Shown piece by piece: positions 27,108 through 36,230 of a DNA stretch of 64,000 nt (position 1 is its first letter; the number at the start of each line of letters is the position of its first letter). Both the position numbers and the translations under genes were made by a program. Origin of the DNA: Mucilaginibacter pedocola (GTDB lineage Bacteria; Bacteroidota; Bacteroidia; Sphingobacteriales; Sphingobacteriaceae). The DNA is taken from the NCBI RefSeq assembly GCF_002013915.1, contig NZ_MBTF01000036.1, positions 1 to 64,000 on the forward strand. Direction: 5' to 3'. The notes beneath the pieces are model-generated. The model made no database searches, was not told the origin of the DNA, and saw nothing but the letters and a program-made list of their open reading frames with translations.

Positions 27108-28997
27108 ATGTCAACATTAGCAGTTCACGATCACGAAGTAGCACACCACGACGAAGATCACGGACACCACCATCACGATACGTTCCTGTCGAAGTACATC
27201 TTCAGCCAGGACCACAAAATGATTGCCAAGCAATTCCTGGTAACAGGTATTACTATGGCGGTTATCGCGATGATTCTTTCTATCCTGTTCAGGATCCAAT
27301 TAGCTTATCCTGATAAAGCATTCCCTTTATTAGAAACTTTACTGGGCCGTTTTGCTCCCGGTGGCCGTTTAGATGCCAACTTCTATTTGGCACTGGTTAC
27401 CATTCACGGTACCATCATGGTATTCTTCGTACTAACTGCGGGCCTTAGCGGTACCTTTAGTAACTTGCTTATTCCATTGCAGGTTGGTGCGCGCGATATG
27501 GCATCGCCGTTTATGAACATGTTATCGTACTGGTTCTTCTTTTTGGCCAGTGTTATAATGCTTTCGTCGTTCCTGGTACAAAAAGGCCCTGCAAGCGGTG
27601 GCTGGACCATCTACCCGCCACTATCGGCTATGCCAAAAGCAATGCCCGGTTCAGAAATGGGTATGACTTTGTGGCTCATCAGTATGGTGCTTTTCATTGC
27701 ATCATCATTAATGGGTGCTATTAACTATGTAAGTACTGTACTTAACATGCGCACCAAGGGTATGGACCTTTGGAAAATGCCTCTAACTATCTGGGCGTTC
27801 TTCCTTACCGCTATCCTCGGTATCCTGGCCTTCCCGGTTCTGGTTGCGGGTGTTGTACTTTTAATATTCGACCGTAGCTTCGGTACAAGCTTCTACCTTT
27901 CAGAAATTGTTTTGGGTGGTAGCAGCGTTCAACCTTTCGAAGGTGGTAGCCCTATCCTGTTCCAGCACTTGTTCTGGTTCCTGGGTCACCCTGAGGTGTA
28001 CATCGTAATTATGCCTGCGATGGGTATATCGTCGGAGGTTATGTCGGTAAACTCACGTAAACCTATCTTCGGTTACCACGCCATGGTTTACTCGCTTATC
28101 GGTATCACCGTTCTTTCGTTCATTGTTTGGGGCCACCACATGTTTGTTACGGGTATGAACCCGTTCCTGGGCGGTGTGTTCATGATCACTACATTGATTA
28201 TTGCGGTGCCATCGGCGGTAAAAACATTCAACTGGCTGGCAACATTATGGCGCGGTAATATCCGTTTCAGCGCAGCTATGTTGTTCGCTATCGGTATGGT
28301 GTCGTTCTTCATCTCCGGTGGTTTAACAGGTATATTCCTGGGTAACGCTACTTTGGATATCAACCTGCACGATACTTACTTCGTGGTAGCTCACTTCCAC
28401 TTGGTAATGGGTTCGGCAGCTATATTTGGTATGTTGGCCGGTGTTTACCACTGGTTCCCTAAAATGTACGGCCGTATGATGAACGAGCGTTTGGGTTACC
28501 TGCACTTCTGGATCACCTTTATTGGTGCTTACCTGGTGTTCTTCCCAATGCACTTTATGGGCTTAGATGGTGTGCCTCGCCGTTACTACGCTTTCACCGA
28601 GTTCGAATCGATGAAACGCTGGTTATCTGTTAACACCTTTGTAACCTGGGCAGCTATTATGGCGGCCGTAGCACAATTTGCATTCCTGTTCAACTTCATT
28701 TACTCTATATTCTGGGGTAAAAAAGCAACTCAAAACCCTTGGGAAGCAAATACAATGGAGTGGACAGCACCTGTAGAGCACATCCACGGCAACTGGCCTG
28801 GCGAAATACCAACCGTTTACCGTTGGCCATATGATTACAGCAAGCCTGGTGCCGATGAGGATTACATCCCTCAAACAGTACCGTTGTCGCAAACTATGAG
28901 CTCTAACTTGCCTCACGATTTTGAAGACAACCCTGCAGGCCTTGAAGCTTATGCTAAATGGGCAGAAGCTCAGAAAAAGAGCGACGAAGTAAAATAA
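27108..28997 (+). CDS. coxA: Cytochrome c oxidase subunit I (heme a-a3, CuB), A1 type
   Basis: A 629-residue, 12-helix catalytic subunit that reduces oxygen and pumps protons. The His-rich N-terminus (HDHEVAHHDEDHGHHHH) may bind metal. Visible motifs: ATIHGT-like VTIHGTIMVFF (heme a ligand), FLGHPEVYIVIMP (CuB His, cross-linked Tyr region, and the D-channel Glu of A1 enzymes), WGHHMFVTGMNP (two CuB His), and HDTYFVVAHFHLVMG (heme a and a3 ligands). The C-terminal 60 residues are cytosolic. It follows coxB by 19 bases. Confidence 0.97.
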   Translation: MSTLAVHDHEVAHHDEDHGHHHHDTFLSKYIFSQDHKMIAKQFLVTGITMAVIAMILSILFRIQLAYPDKAFPLLETLLGRFAPGGRLDANFYLALVTIHGTIMVFFVLTAGLSGTFSNLLIPLQVGARDMASPFMNMLSYWFFFLASVIMLSSFLVQKGPASGGWTIYPPLSAMPKAMPGSEMGMTLWLISMVLFIASSLMGAINYVSTVLNMRTKGMDLWKMPLTIWAFFLTAILGILAFPVLVAGVVLLIFDRSFGTSFYLSEIVLGGSSVQPFEGGSPILFQHLFWFLGHPEVYIVIMPAMGISSEVMSVNSRKPIFGYHAMVYSLIGITVLSFIVWGHHMFVTGMNPFLGGVFMITTLIIAVPSAVKTFNWLATLWRGNIRFSAAMLFAIGMVSFFISGGLTGIFLGNATLDINLHDTYFVVAHFHLVMGSAAIFGMLAGVYHWFPKMYGRMMNERLGYLHFWITFIGAYLVFFPMHFMGLDGVPRRYYAFTEFESMKRWLSVNTFVTWAAIMAAVAQFAFLFNFIYSIFWGKKATQNPWEANTMEWTAPVEHIHGNWPGEIPTVYRWPYDYSKPGADEDYIPQTVPLSQTMSSNLPHDFEDNPAGLEAYAKWAEAQKKSDEVK

Positions 28998-29026
28998 CGT
29001 TTTATACAGATCTGATCTTTTAGGGG

Positions 29027-29118
29027 TAACTGTTTCAAGTCCGTAGCCTAAAGTCAGAAGTTCTAAGTCGGAAATTTTAGGACTTAAAACTTTCGGCTTC
29101 CAACTTAAGACTTAAAAT
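29027..29118. repeat. Imperfect AAGTC-type inverted repeat
   Basis: The words taaagtcagaagttctaagtc and ttaggacttaaaac ... caacttaagacttaaaat recur in both orientations in the 151-base gap between coxA and ctaA. Part of the abundant intergenic repeat class here. Confidence 0.45.
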
Positions 29119-29148
29119 AGTTACCCTTATTTGTTAGAAATAATTTGA

Positions 29149-30210
29149 ATGGCCAATAACGCACCCGGCAAAGTATTTTTAAAAATAAACCTCTTTACCA
29201 TCATATCACTATTTGTAGTGATACTGGCAGGTGGAGTAGTGCGCAGCTCGGGTTCGGGAATGGGATGCCCCGACTGGCCTAAATGTTTCGGCAGGGTTAT
29301 ACCGCCGACAGATGCATCGGAGTTGCCGCCAAACTACAAACAAATGTATGTAGAGAAGCGCGTGGCCAAGAACCTCAAATTTGCAAAAATGCTTGATGTT
29401 TTTGGTTATGAACAGCTCGCAACACGCATACGTACCGATAAATCGATATTGGTGCCCGAGGAGTTCAATAGCGCCCGTACCTGGACGGAATACGTTAACC
29501 GGGTAGTTGGTGTAATAGCCGGTATATTTATGCTATTGAGCGTAGTTTATTCTTTTAAATATTGGAGGCAGAACAAGCTTATAGCTATCCTCAGCATTTT
29601 TAATTTAGTGCTGGTGGGTTTCCAGGGGTGGTTGGGCTCTATTGTAGTATCAACCAACCTTGTTGCCTGGATAGTTACGGTACATATGCTATTGGCATTG
29701 GCCATATTGGCAGTAGCCATTACAACTTACCATATGGCTAAAGTTAACGGCAGGCCCGCATTACAGGTAAAGCCCTTTGTGGTGGTACTTACCCTGGTTG
29801 TATTGGTACTTAGCGTTTTGCAAATAACGTTTGGTACCGAAGTGCGCGAGAAGATAGATGCGGTTGCCAACCATTTGGAAGGTAGCTACCGCAATAGCTG
29901 GGTAAGCCGTGCCGGCGAGGTATTTAGCCAGCACCGCGATATGGCGGTAATTGTATTGATATTGAACATTGTGCTTTACGCATTAATAAGGAAGACTTTT
30001 AACAGGCATTCGATGCAGCAGCAGCTAATGAGCTTTACGTTTTTGATGCTGATGCTGCAAATAGTGACCGGTATAGTATTAAGTTATTCGAGCCTGCCGC
30101 CTTATGCGCAGGCAACACATATAGTATTAGCGAGTTTAGTTTTTGGCGCGCAGTTTTACCTGTTGCTTAATTTGTTTAAGTCGGTAAGTGTGCAGGGGGC
30201 GGGAAGATGA
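29149..30210 (+). CDS. ctaA: Heme A synthase (COX15/CtaA)
   Basis: A 353-residue, eight-helix membrane enzyme that oxidises the C8 methyl of heme O to make heme A. Near the N-terminus: GGVVRSSGSGMGCPDWPKCFGRVIPP, the COX15 signature, with the cysteine pair in CPDWPKC. Heme ligands lie among the later His residues (TVHMLLALA, SQHRDMAV, ATHIVLAS). The stop overlaps the ctaB start (ATGA), so the two are co-translated. It serves the oxidase just upstream. Confidence 0.94.
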   Translation: MANNAPGKVFLKINLFTIISLFVVILAGGVVRSSGSGMGCPDWPKCFGRVIPPTDASELPPNYKQMYVEKRVAKNLKFAKMLDVFGYEQLATRIRTDKSILVPEEFNSARTWTEYVNRVVGVIAGIFMLLSVVYSFKYWRQNKLIAILSIFNLVLVGFQGWLGSIVVSTNLVAWIVTVHMLLALAILAVAITTYHMAKVNGRPALQVKPFVVVLTLVVLVLSVLQITFGTEVREKIDAVANHLEGSYRNSWVSRAGEVFSQHRDMAVIVLILNIVLYALIRKTFNRHSMQQQLMSFTFLMLMLQIVTGIVLSYSSLPPYAQATHIVLASLVFGAQFYLLLNLFKSVSVQGAGR

Positions 30211-31097
30211 AGATGAGTGATTTTAATAAACTGATCAAGTTAAGGCTTACCTTTTTGGTGACCTTTTCGGCATCTATATCTTTCATCATAGCCGTAAAAG
30301 CCAACACCAATGCCACCTGGGGTACGCTGTATAGCACCACCATGTGGATCAACTGGGTGAAACTGGTTATAGGTGGCTTTTTGGTAACATCGGCAGCCAA
30401 CTGCTTCAACGAAGTAATTGAGGTGGATACCGATAAGCTAATGAAGCGTACGATGGACAGGCCTATGCCTGCCGGGCGTATGGCAACCGGCCAGGGCTTG
30501 GTGCTGGGTTTAGGGATGGGTATACTGGGCACCTATTTGTTAGGCAGCCTGAATATATTAACCGGCCTACTTTCGGTATTCTCGATAGTGTTGTACGCTT
30601 TTGTTTATACCCCTTTAAAAAAGAAATCGCCTATTGCGGTTTTTGTGGGAGCAATACCGGGCGCATTACCCGCTTTAATAGGCTACGTAGCCGGGCAGCC
30701 ACATGGCAGGATAGACGAGATAGCGCTGATATTGTTTGGAATACAGTTCGTGTGGCAGTTTGTGCATTTTTGGGCCATTGCCTGGGTGCTTGATGATGAT
30801 TATAAGTTGGCCGGCTTCAGGCTGTTGCCAACGGGTAAACGCGACCTGCCGAGCGCGGTTATAACGTTCATATTCGCGATAATAATGCTGCCGGTAAGCT
30901 TACTGCCAACTATTTACGGTTACGGTGGTTACTATGTAGGCGGGGTATCATTAGCCATGAGCCTGCTGTTTTTATACCAGGCATACGGCCTGCTGCGTAC
31001 GCTCGACGTTCCTGCGGCACGTAAGCTAATGTTTGGCTCTTTTTATTATTTGCCGGTAGTGCAATTAATGTTTTTGTTTGATTTTATAGGAAAGTAA
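30207..31097 (+). CDS. ctaB: Protoheme IX farnesyltransferase (CtaB/CyoE)
   Basis: A 296-residue, UbiA-family membrane prenyltransferase that adds a farnesyl group to heme B to give heme O, the substrate of CtaA. The first Asp-rich motif is NCFNEVIEVDTDKLMKRTMDRPMPAG (about 69-94; the first Asp of the usual N-D pair is replaced by Glu/Asn context but DTDxxMxRT is intact). The second is near VLDDDYKLAGFRLLPTG. It overlaps ctaA by four bases; the small subunit III gene starts just after its stop. Confidence 0.94.
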   Translation: MKMSDFNKLIKLRLTFLVTFSASISFIIAVKANTNATWGTLYSTTMWINWVKLVIGGFLVTSAANCFNEVIEVDTDKLMKRTMDRPMPAGRMATGQGLVLGLGMGILGTYLLGSLNILTGLLSVFSIVLYAFVYTPLKKKSPIAVFVGAIPGALPALIGYVAGQPHGRIDEIALILFGIQFVWQFVHFWAIAWVLDDDYKLAGFRLLPTGKRDLPSAVITFIFAIIMLPVSLLPTIYGYGGYYVGGVSLAMSLLFLYQAYGLLRTLDVPAARKLMFGSFYYLPVVQLMFLFDFIGK

Positions 31098-31098
31098 G

Positions 31099-31680
31099 AT
31101 GATGGCTAAGATAGAACAGGAAGATAAATACCAGTTTGCGCCAAAAAAATTCAACATGTGGGTTTTCGTATTCACATCGTTCATGTTTTTTGCAGCGCTA
31201 ACCAGCGGGTTTATCGTATACGCCGGCGGCCATGGCACCGGTATGGACATGAAGTTGCCCGCCATTTTTACCTACAGTACCGTTGTTATTGTATTAAGCA
31301 GCATAAGCATGTTTATGGCATCGCGCGCGGCACGCCAGGTACAATTAGGGCAACAACGGTTGTTTTTGATTATAACCATTGCTTTAGGCGTAGCATTTTT
31401 TGCGCTGCAAACCTATGCATGGTTAATACTGCTGCCCGGTATGGGCGTTTATTTCAGCAATCCTAATGCATCGCAATCATTTGTGTATGTATTTATATGG
31501 ATGCACTTATTACACATTTTAGCAGGTGTGTTATTACTGGCCAATACCTTGTGGGGAAGCTACAAGGAAAGGCCCCAGGCAAAGAATTTATTCGGAATGC
31601 AGATGTCCTCTATATTTTGGCATTTTGTCGATATTATATGGATTTATCTGTATGTTTTTTTACTTTTGAACCAATATTAA
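31099..31680 (+). CDS. Cytochrome c oxidase subunit III-like protein (short form)
   Basis: A 193-residue, five-helix membrane protein of the heme-copper oxidase subunit III family. The segments FVFTSFMFFAALTSGFIVY and FVYVFIWMHLLHILAG, and the C-terminal SSIFWHFVDIIWIYLYVFLL, are the subunit III hallmarks (the last being WHFVD). A second, longer subunit III gene follows 7 bases later; paired subunits III are usual in this group, one perhaps structural. Confidence 0.9.
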   Translation: MMAKIEQEDKYQFAPKKFNMWVFVFTSFMFFAALTSGFIVYAGGHGTGMDMKLPAIFTYSTVVIVLSSISMFMASRAARQVQLGQQRLFLIITIALGVAFFALQTYAWLILLPGMGVYFSNPNASQSFVYVFIWMHLLHILAGVLLLANTLWGSYKERPQAKNLFGMQMSSIFWHFVDIIWIYLYVFLLLNQY

Positions 31681-31687
31681 CAAACAC

Positions 31688-32407
31688 ATGAGTGCACAAG
31701 TATCACCTATTGATGAAGTAAAAACCACGCCATGGTCGGGAGGCTCGTCGCCTTTCAAAGTAGAGTATGGCAAAATGATGATGTGGTTTTTCCTCCTGTC
31801 GGATGCGTTTACCTTCTCTTCTCTTTTGATCGCCTATGGCGCATTACGTTTCAGCTCTGACGCATGGCCCGCACCTGATTTGGTATTCCAATCGGTACCC
31901 GGTATGACGGATAGCGGCGCACCACTGGTGTTTGTAGGTTTAATGACGTTTATCCTCATCCTAAGTTCGGTAACTATGGTGTTGGCGGTAGAGGCCGGCC
32001 ACCGTATGGCTCGTAAAGAAGTACTGTGGTGGATGGTAGCTACAATTATTGGTGGTTTCACCTTCCTGGGTTGCCAGGCATTAGAGTGGACTCACCTGCA
32101 CCACGAAGGTTTTTGGTGGGGCAGCATTCCGCACATGGAAGAGTTGAAGCACCTGTTTAAAGAAGGCCCGGAAGCAAGCTATACTGTATACGCACAGCAA
32201 TTTGCTAACCTGTTCTTCACTATCACTGGTTTCCACGGTTTCCACGTATTCAGCGGTGTTGTTATCAATATCATCATCACAGTTAACGTGTTAGCCGGTA
32301 CTTACGAGAAACGTGGTAGCTATTTAATGGTTGAAAAAGTTGGCCTTTACTGGCACTTTGTAGACCTTGTATGGGTGTTTGTATTCACCTTCTTCTATTT
32401 AGTATAA
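31688..32407 (+). CDS. Cytochrome c oxidase subunit III
   Basis: A 239-residue membrane protein with five to six helices. GKMMMWFFLLSDAFTFSSLL at the start, TITGFHGFHVFSG and GLYWHFVDLVWVFVFTFFYL at the end are the family blocks; the conserved Glu in FTFSS...-type proton-retaining sites is not obvious. A soluble loop of about 40 residues (HEGFWWGSIPHMEELKHLF) separates helices three and four. It forms part of the oxidase core with CoxA and CoxB. Confidence 0.93.
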   Translation: MSAQVSPIDEVKTTPWSGGSSPFKVEYGKMMMWFFLLSDAFTFSSLLIAYGALRFSSDAWPAPDLVFQSVPGMTDSGAPLVFVGLMTFILILSSVTMVLAVEAGHRMARKEVLWWMVATIIGGFTFLGCQALEWTHLHHEGFWWGSIPHMEELKHLFKEGPEASYTVYAQQFANLFFTITGFHGFHVFSGVVINIIITVNVLAGTYEKRGSYLMVEKVGLYWHFVDLVWVFVFTFFYLV

Positions 32408-32428
32408 AAATTTAAACTGATCAATATC

Positions 32429-32785
32429 ATGTCATCAGAACATAACGAAGCACACGCAGCCCACGGCGAACACGAAGGAATGACCAAGAAAAAGATCATC
32501 CAGGTGTTTTTGATCTTACTTGGTATCACCGTAGTTGAGTTCATCATCGCGCTTGCATTAGTGCCTAAAAATATTGTACCGCTGCATTTAGCGAATCCTA
32601 TCTACATTATATTAACCTTGCTTAAGGCATTTTATATAGTTGCATTTTTTATGCACCTTAAGTTTGAGAAAGTTGGTTTGATGTTATCTATCATCGTACC
32701 TATTTTGTTCATCATCGGGTTAATATTGGTGCTTACCAACGAAAGCCACTACTGGGTAGAGTTGTTGCGCCCCGTTAAGTCGTAA
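32429..32785 (+). CDS. Cytochrome c oxidase subunit IV family protein
   Basis: A 118-residue protein with three helices and a His-rich N-terminus (HNEAHAAHGEHEG). The block LLKAFYIVAFFMHLKFEK is the prokaryotic COX4 signature. It is an accessory membrane subunit helping oxidase assembly. The stop overlaps the SCO gene start by one base (TAATG). Confidence 0.92.
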   Translation: MSSEHNEAHAAHGEHEGMTKKKIIQVFLILLGITVVEFIIALALVPKNIVPLHLANPIYIILTLLKAFYIVAFFMHLKFEKVGLMLSIIVPILFIIGLILVLTNESHYWVELLRPVKS

Positions 32786-33483
32786 TGCGCAAGGCAAGCC
32801 TTCTAAAAAAAATAACGATCCTGGTAATGATATTGGCATTACCGGGATTTTTATATTATTTACTAACCGCTAAAGGTAAAAACCGATACAAGCCGCTGGC
32901 TTTTTACGGTAGTAAAACGGTGGCTAAAACCAGCCATAAAGTGCACGGTAAGGTTATACCCGATACCATTTACCATACTATTGGCGATTTTACCTTTACC
33001 GACCAGAACGGCAAACCGGTAAACGCAAAAAGCTTCGACAAGAAGGTATTGGTTGTTGCCCTGTTTTACACCCGCTGCCCCGAAGTTTGCACCACTGTGA
33101 ATAGCTTTATGGATAGCCTTGATGTAAATTACCGTAAGAATAAGATGGTGCAATTCGCCTCCATTACGGTGGATCCTGATCATGACACACCGCCGGTTTT
33201 AAAGGCCTATGCCGATAAATTTAAGCCGAGCGATAAATGGTTGTTTTTGCGTGGCGATACTACTACCACCTATAACCTTGCCCGCAACGGCTTATTGGTA
33301 AATGCGCTGAAAACAGGCGAAGGCAATTATATTTTGGATGACAAGCTGATACTGATAGATGGCGAAAGGCGCGTTCGAGGCTATTACTCGGGCAGCACCC
33401 GTGCCGACGTAATGAAGCTGAACGACGAAATAAAAGTGCAGATAGCCGAAGAACTACGGAAAGTAGATAAGGCGCTTTATTAG
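32785..33483 (+). CDS. SCO1/SenC-family copper chaperone
   Basis: A 232-residue thioredoxin-fold protein anchored by an N-terminal helix (about 10-28). The copper-binding site is CPEVC in FYTRCPEVCTTV, with the distal His in TVDPDHDTPPVL. It loads copper into CuA of CoxB. Coupled to the COX4 gene by a one-base overlap, consistent with that role. Confidence 0.94.
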   Translation: MRKASLLKKITILVMILALPGFLYYLLTAKGKNRYKPLAFYGSKTVAKTSHKVHGKVIPDTIYHTIGDFTFTDQNGKPVNAKSFDKKVLVVALFYTRCPEVCTTVNSFMDSLDVNYRKNKMVQFASITVDPDHDTPPVLKAYADKFKPSDKWLFLRGDTTTTYNLARNGLLVNALKTGEGNYILDDKLILIDGERRVRGYYSGSTRADVMKLNDEIKVQIAEELRKVDKALY

Positions 33484-33573
33484 ACACGAGAAGTCTGCGG
33501 AGTGTATCAAGGGACTTGCTAACTATATATATGATCTTGACTCTTGCGTCTTGATTCTTGACTCTAACATAAC
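33484..33573. repeat. Gap with degenerate CTTGACTCTTG repeats
   Basis: Ninety bases with iterated cttgactcttg/cttgattcttgactc words and an AT tract. No promoter element or terminator was recognised. Confidence 0.35.
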
Positions 33574-34149
33574 ATGACTGATAAATTCATATTCCGTTTT
33601 GTTGCCGGCGTTACCGTTTTTGTAATAGCCGTTGTGATTCTGCTTAACCGCCACATTATACCGGGCCCTGCAACACCACCCTCGTTCACGCCATACTTGC
33701 CTATGCTGAATGCGATATTAAACGGTACATGCAGCATATTGCTGTTGGTATCGCTTAGCGTTATCAAAAAAGGCAACGTTGCCCTGCATAAAAGGCTTAA
33801 CATTTTAACGTTTTGCCTTTCGTCGCTCTTTTTGGTGTCGTACATCTTGTTCCATTACCTGATGCAGCACGATACACCTTATGGCGATGTAAACGGCGAC
33901 TTTATTGCTTCTCCAGAGGAGAAAACAGCAGCGGGTGGTTTACGTACCTTATACCTTGCTATACTTGTTCCGCACATAATATTAGCGGCAGGCGTATTGC
34001 CTTTGGTTTTGCTGAGCTTTAACTCGGGTTTGCAAATGCAGGTGGCCAAACACAAGAAATTAGTAAAATGGACGTTCCCTATATGGTTATTCGTTACGGT
34101 ATCGGGCGTTGTTGTATATTTGATGATTAAACCCTACTACCACTTTTAA
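33574..34149 (+). CDS. DUF420 membrane protein
   Basis: A 191-residue protein with five predicted helices, of the DUF420 family, which is regularly encoded beside cytochrome oxidase genes and may aid assembly. Hallmark residues: FTPYLPMLNAILNGTCSILL, then KKGNVALHKRLNILTF, SYILFHYLMQHDTPYGD, and VAKHKKLVKWTFPIWLFVTVSGVVVYLM. Histidines in helices two, three and five resemble heme- or metal-ligand placement, which is suggestive only. Confidence 0.9.
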   Translation: MTDKFIFRFVAGVTVFVIAVVILLNRHIIPGPATPPSFTPYLPMLNAILNGTCSILLLVSLSVIKKGNVALHKRLNILTFCLSSLFLVSYILFHYLMQHDTPYGDVNGDFIASPEEKTAAGGLRTLYLAILVPHIILAAGVLPLVLLSFNSGLQMQVAKHKKLVKWTFPIWLFVTVSGVVVYLMIKPYYHF

Positions 34150-34160
34150 CAGGTAAACAC

Positions 34161-34436
34161 ATGAAAAAATTAAGCTATTTATTCTTCGTACTCATGTTTG
34201 GTTTAATGGTATTGGGCACCGTGCCTGCCAAAGCGCAGTGTGCTATGTGTACCGCTACGGTAGAATCGAGCAATAAGAGCGGTAATCATGCTACCAAAGG
34301 CCTCAATGCGGGTATTATGTATTTGCTGGCCGCGCCTTACCTGGCAGTTGCCGCCTGTGGCTTTATATGGTACAAAAGTTATCGCCGCAAAAACGTTGCA
34401 CTTAATGTGCCTAACGAAAAGTTCAACTTAAATTAA
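34161..34436 (+). CDS. Small membrane protein of the oxidase gene cluster
   Basis: A 91-residue protein with a signal peptide (1 to about 24, ending AKAQ), a short periplasmic part with QCAMCTATVESS, one C-terminal helix (about 50-73) and a basic tail (YRRKN). The C-x-x-C pair immediately after the signal cleavage site could bind copper or undergo thiol exchange. It follows DUF420 by 11 bases. No named family is known to me; a role in oxidase assembly is inferred from position. Confidence 0.8.
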   Translation: MKKLSYLFFVLMFGLMVLGTVPAKAQCAMCTATVESSNKSGNHATKGLNAGIMYLLAAPYLAVAACGFIWYKSYRRKNVALNVPNEKFNLN

Positions 34437-34437
34437 A

Positions 34438-34469
34438 ATTGCCCCAACCAAAGGGTAAAATTAGTTTTG
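34438..34469 (+). promoter_or_regulatory. Promoter of the DUF2461 gene, close to its start codon
   Basis: ATTG (34438-34441), 20 bases, then TAGTTTTG (34462-34469), matching TAnnTTTG. The ATG is only 4 bases past the -7 element, so the transcript would be leaderless. Confidence 0.5.
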
Positions 34470-34473
34470 CGGA

Positions 34474-35136
34474 ATGATACAGCCCCAAACGCTTACATTT
34501 TTAAAAGAACTTGTAGATAATAACAACCGCGAATGGTTCCAGGCCAATAAGGAGCGCTACGATACCGCACGCGAGAATCTGATTGCTTTAACCACTTCGC
34601 TTATTGGCAAGGTGCATAAGGTGGACCCCGAGGTTAGCCCCGACCTTGACCCCAAAAAATGCGTGATGCGTATTTACCGCGACATCCGCTTCAGTAAAAA
34701 CAAAACGCCTTATAAAAACAACTTCGGTGTAAGCCTTCCTACGCTTGGCCCCAAATTGGGCGGTGCCGAGTATTACCTGCAGATACAGCCGGGCAACAGC
34801 TTTATTGCCGGCGGCTACTGGATGCCCGAAACCGAGCACCTGAAAGCCATAAGGCAGGAAATAGATTACAACGCTGCCGAACTGAAAGAAATCATTGATG
34901 AGCCCGGCTTTGTAAAGCTGTTTGGCGATTTCAGGGCGCAGGAACAGCTAAAAACCATTCCGCGCGATTACAGCGCCGATAATGAGAACATCGAATTACT
35001 CAAGCTGAAAAGCTTTGTGGTGTTTCATAAATTCACCGATAAGGAAGTACAAAGCCCCACATTTGCCGATGATATTGCCGTGCTATGTGCCCGCATATAC
35101 CCGCTGAATGTTTTCCTGAGACGCGCGATAAGCTAA
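34474..35136 (+). CDS. DUF2461 family protein
   Basis: A 220-residue soluble protein of DUF2461 (TIGR02453). The N-terminal block LTFLKELVDNNNREWFQANKERYDTA and MRIYRDIRFSKNKTPYKNNF are diagnostic. The family's biochemical role is unknown; it is widespread in Bacteroidota and actinobacteria. It has its own promoter, so it is not part of the oxidase operon. Confidence 0.9.
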   Translation: MIQPQTLTFLKELVDNNNREWFQANKERYDTARENLIALTTSLIGKVHKVDPEVSPDLDPKKCVMRIYRDIRFSKNKTPYKNNFGVSLPTLGPKLGGAEYYLQIQPGNSFIAGGYWMPETEHLKAIRQEIDYNAAELKEIIDEPGFVKLFGDFRAQEQLKTIPRDYSADNENIELLKLKSFVVFHKFTDKEVQSPTFADDIAVLCARIYPLNVFLRRAIS

Positions 35137-35155
35137 AACCAACATATATTTTATC

Positions 35156-36004
35156 ATGAAGATCCAATCCCTTTTTGCTGCTGTATGCGTTATGATGGCA
35201 CTAAATGCCTGCGTGGTATTATCTCCCAAAAAATACAAAGCCCTGTTAGCTCAGCGCGATTCGCTGGCCACGCGTACCACTAATTTAGAAGACGAGCGTA
35301 CTCGACTGATGAACGATACAGCACGCTTGCATGCCGACATAGCCAAACTAACCGGTAACTACAACGACCTGGATAAGAAGTACGGCGCACTGGATAAAAA
35401 CTACAATTCGCTTAACTCCAACTACAACGCCAGCAACAGTAAAGTAAGCCAGTTATCTGCCGACCTGCAAAAACGCGAAGCACGTTTGAAAGAAGTAGAA
35501 GAAATATTGCGCAAGCGCGATGAAGCAACCAATGCCCTCAAAGAAAAACTACAGAAAGCATTACTTGGCTTCCAACAAAGCGGCTTAAGTGTGGATGTAC
35601 GCAACGGCAAGGTTTATGTATCCTTAACCGATAAACTGCTCTTTCCTTCGGGCAGTATAGTGATAGATGATAAGGGTAAACAAGCATTGAAATCACTTGC
35701 GGCAGTATTGAACAAAGAACCGGATATTAATATTTCGGTAGAGGGGCATACCGACGATAAGAAAGTAAAGAACCTTGGGCAGATAAAAGATAACTGGGAC
35801 CTGAGCGTACTCCGTTCAACATCGGTAACACGTTACCTAACCGAAGTAGAAATGGTAGACCCGCACAGGCTTACCGCTACCGGCAAAGGCGAGTTCCAGC
35901 CGATAGATGCAGGTACCACCGCCGAGGCCCTATCCAAAAACCGCCGTATAGAAATTGTGTTGACGCCGAAATTGGATGAATTGTATAATTTGATAACCAA
36001 ATAG
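35156..36004 (+). CDS. OmpA-family lipoprotein with coiled coil
   Basis: A 282-residue protein. Lipoprotein signal with lipobox near ALNAC (Cys about 19). Residues 28-140 form a long coiled coil, including the repeats DKKYGALDKNYNSLNSNYN. Residues 150-282 form the OmpA C-terminal peptidoglycan-binding domain (LLFPSGSIVIDDKGKQALKSL, VEGHTDDKK, LSVLRSTSVTRYL, NRRIEIVLTP). It probably tethers the outer membrane to the cell wall. It lies 19 bases after the DUF2461 gene. Confidence 0.92.
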   Translation: MKIQSLFAAVCVMMALNACVVLSPKKYKALLAQRDSLATRTTNLEDERTRLMNDTARLHADIAKLTGNYNDLDKKYGALDKNYNSLNSNYNASNSKVSQLSADLQKREARLKEVEEILRKRDEATNALKEKLQKALLGFQQSGLSVDVRNGKVYVSLTDKLLFPSGSIVIDDKGKQALKSLAAVLNKEPDINISVEGHTDDKKVKNLGQIKDNWDLSVLRSTSVTRYLTEVEMVDPHRLTATGKGEFQPIDAGTTAEALSKNRRIEIVLTPKLDELYNLITK

Positions 36005-36011
36005 GCTTTAT

Positions 36012-36162
36012 TTTAACCGCAAAGTGCGCAAAGTTTTCGCAAAGAAACGCAAAGGCTTAAAAACGCAATTGAATGAAGCACTATACCAACTTTATTAACA
36101 AAGGGCGCAAAACAAAAACTTTGCGCCCTTTGCGTTTTTTCTTTGCGCCCTTTGCGGTAAAA
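36012..36162. repeat. AACCGCAAAG inverted repeat
   Basis: The left arm AACCGCAAAGTGCGCAAAG and right arm CTTTGCGCCCTTTGCGGT are inverted copies. The inside repeats GGGCGCAAA and TTTGCGCCC. It fills most of the gap before the polysaccharide cluster. Confidence 0.65.
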
Positions 36163-36230
36163 TAGCCACCATCATAACCGAGGCAACCTAACCTCCAAAC
36201 CAACCGTAACGCTAATACAGCCTTACGATA

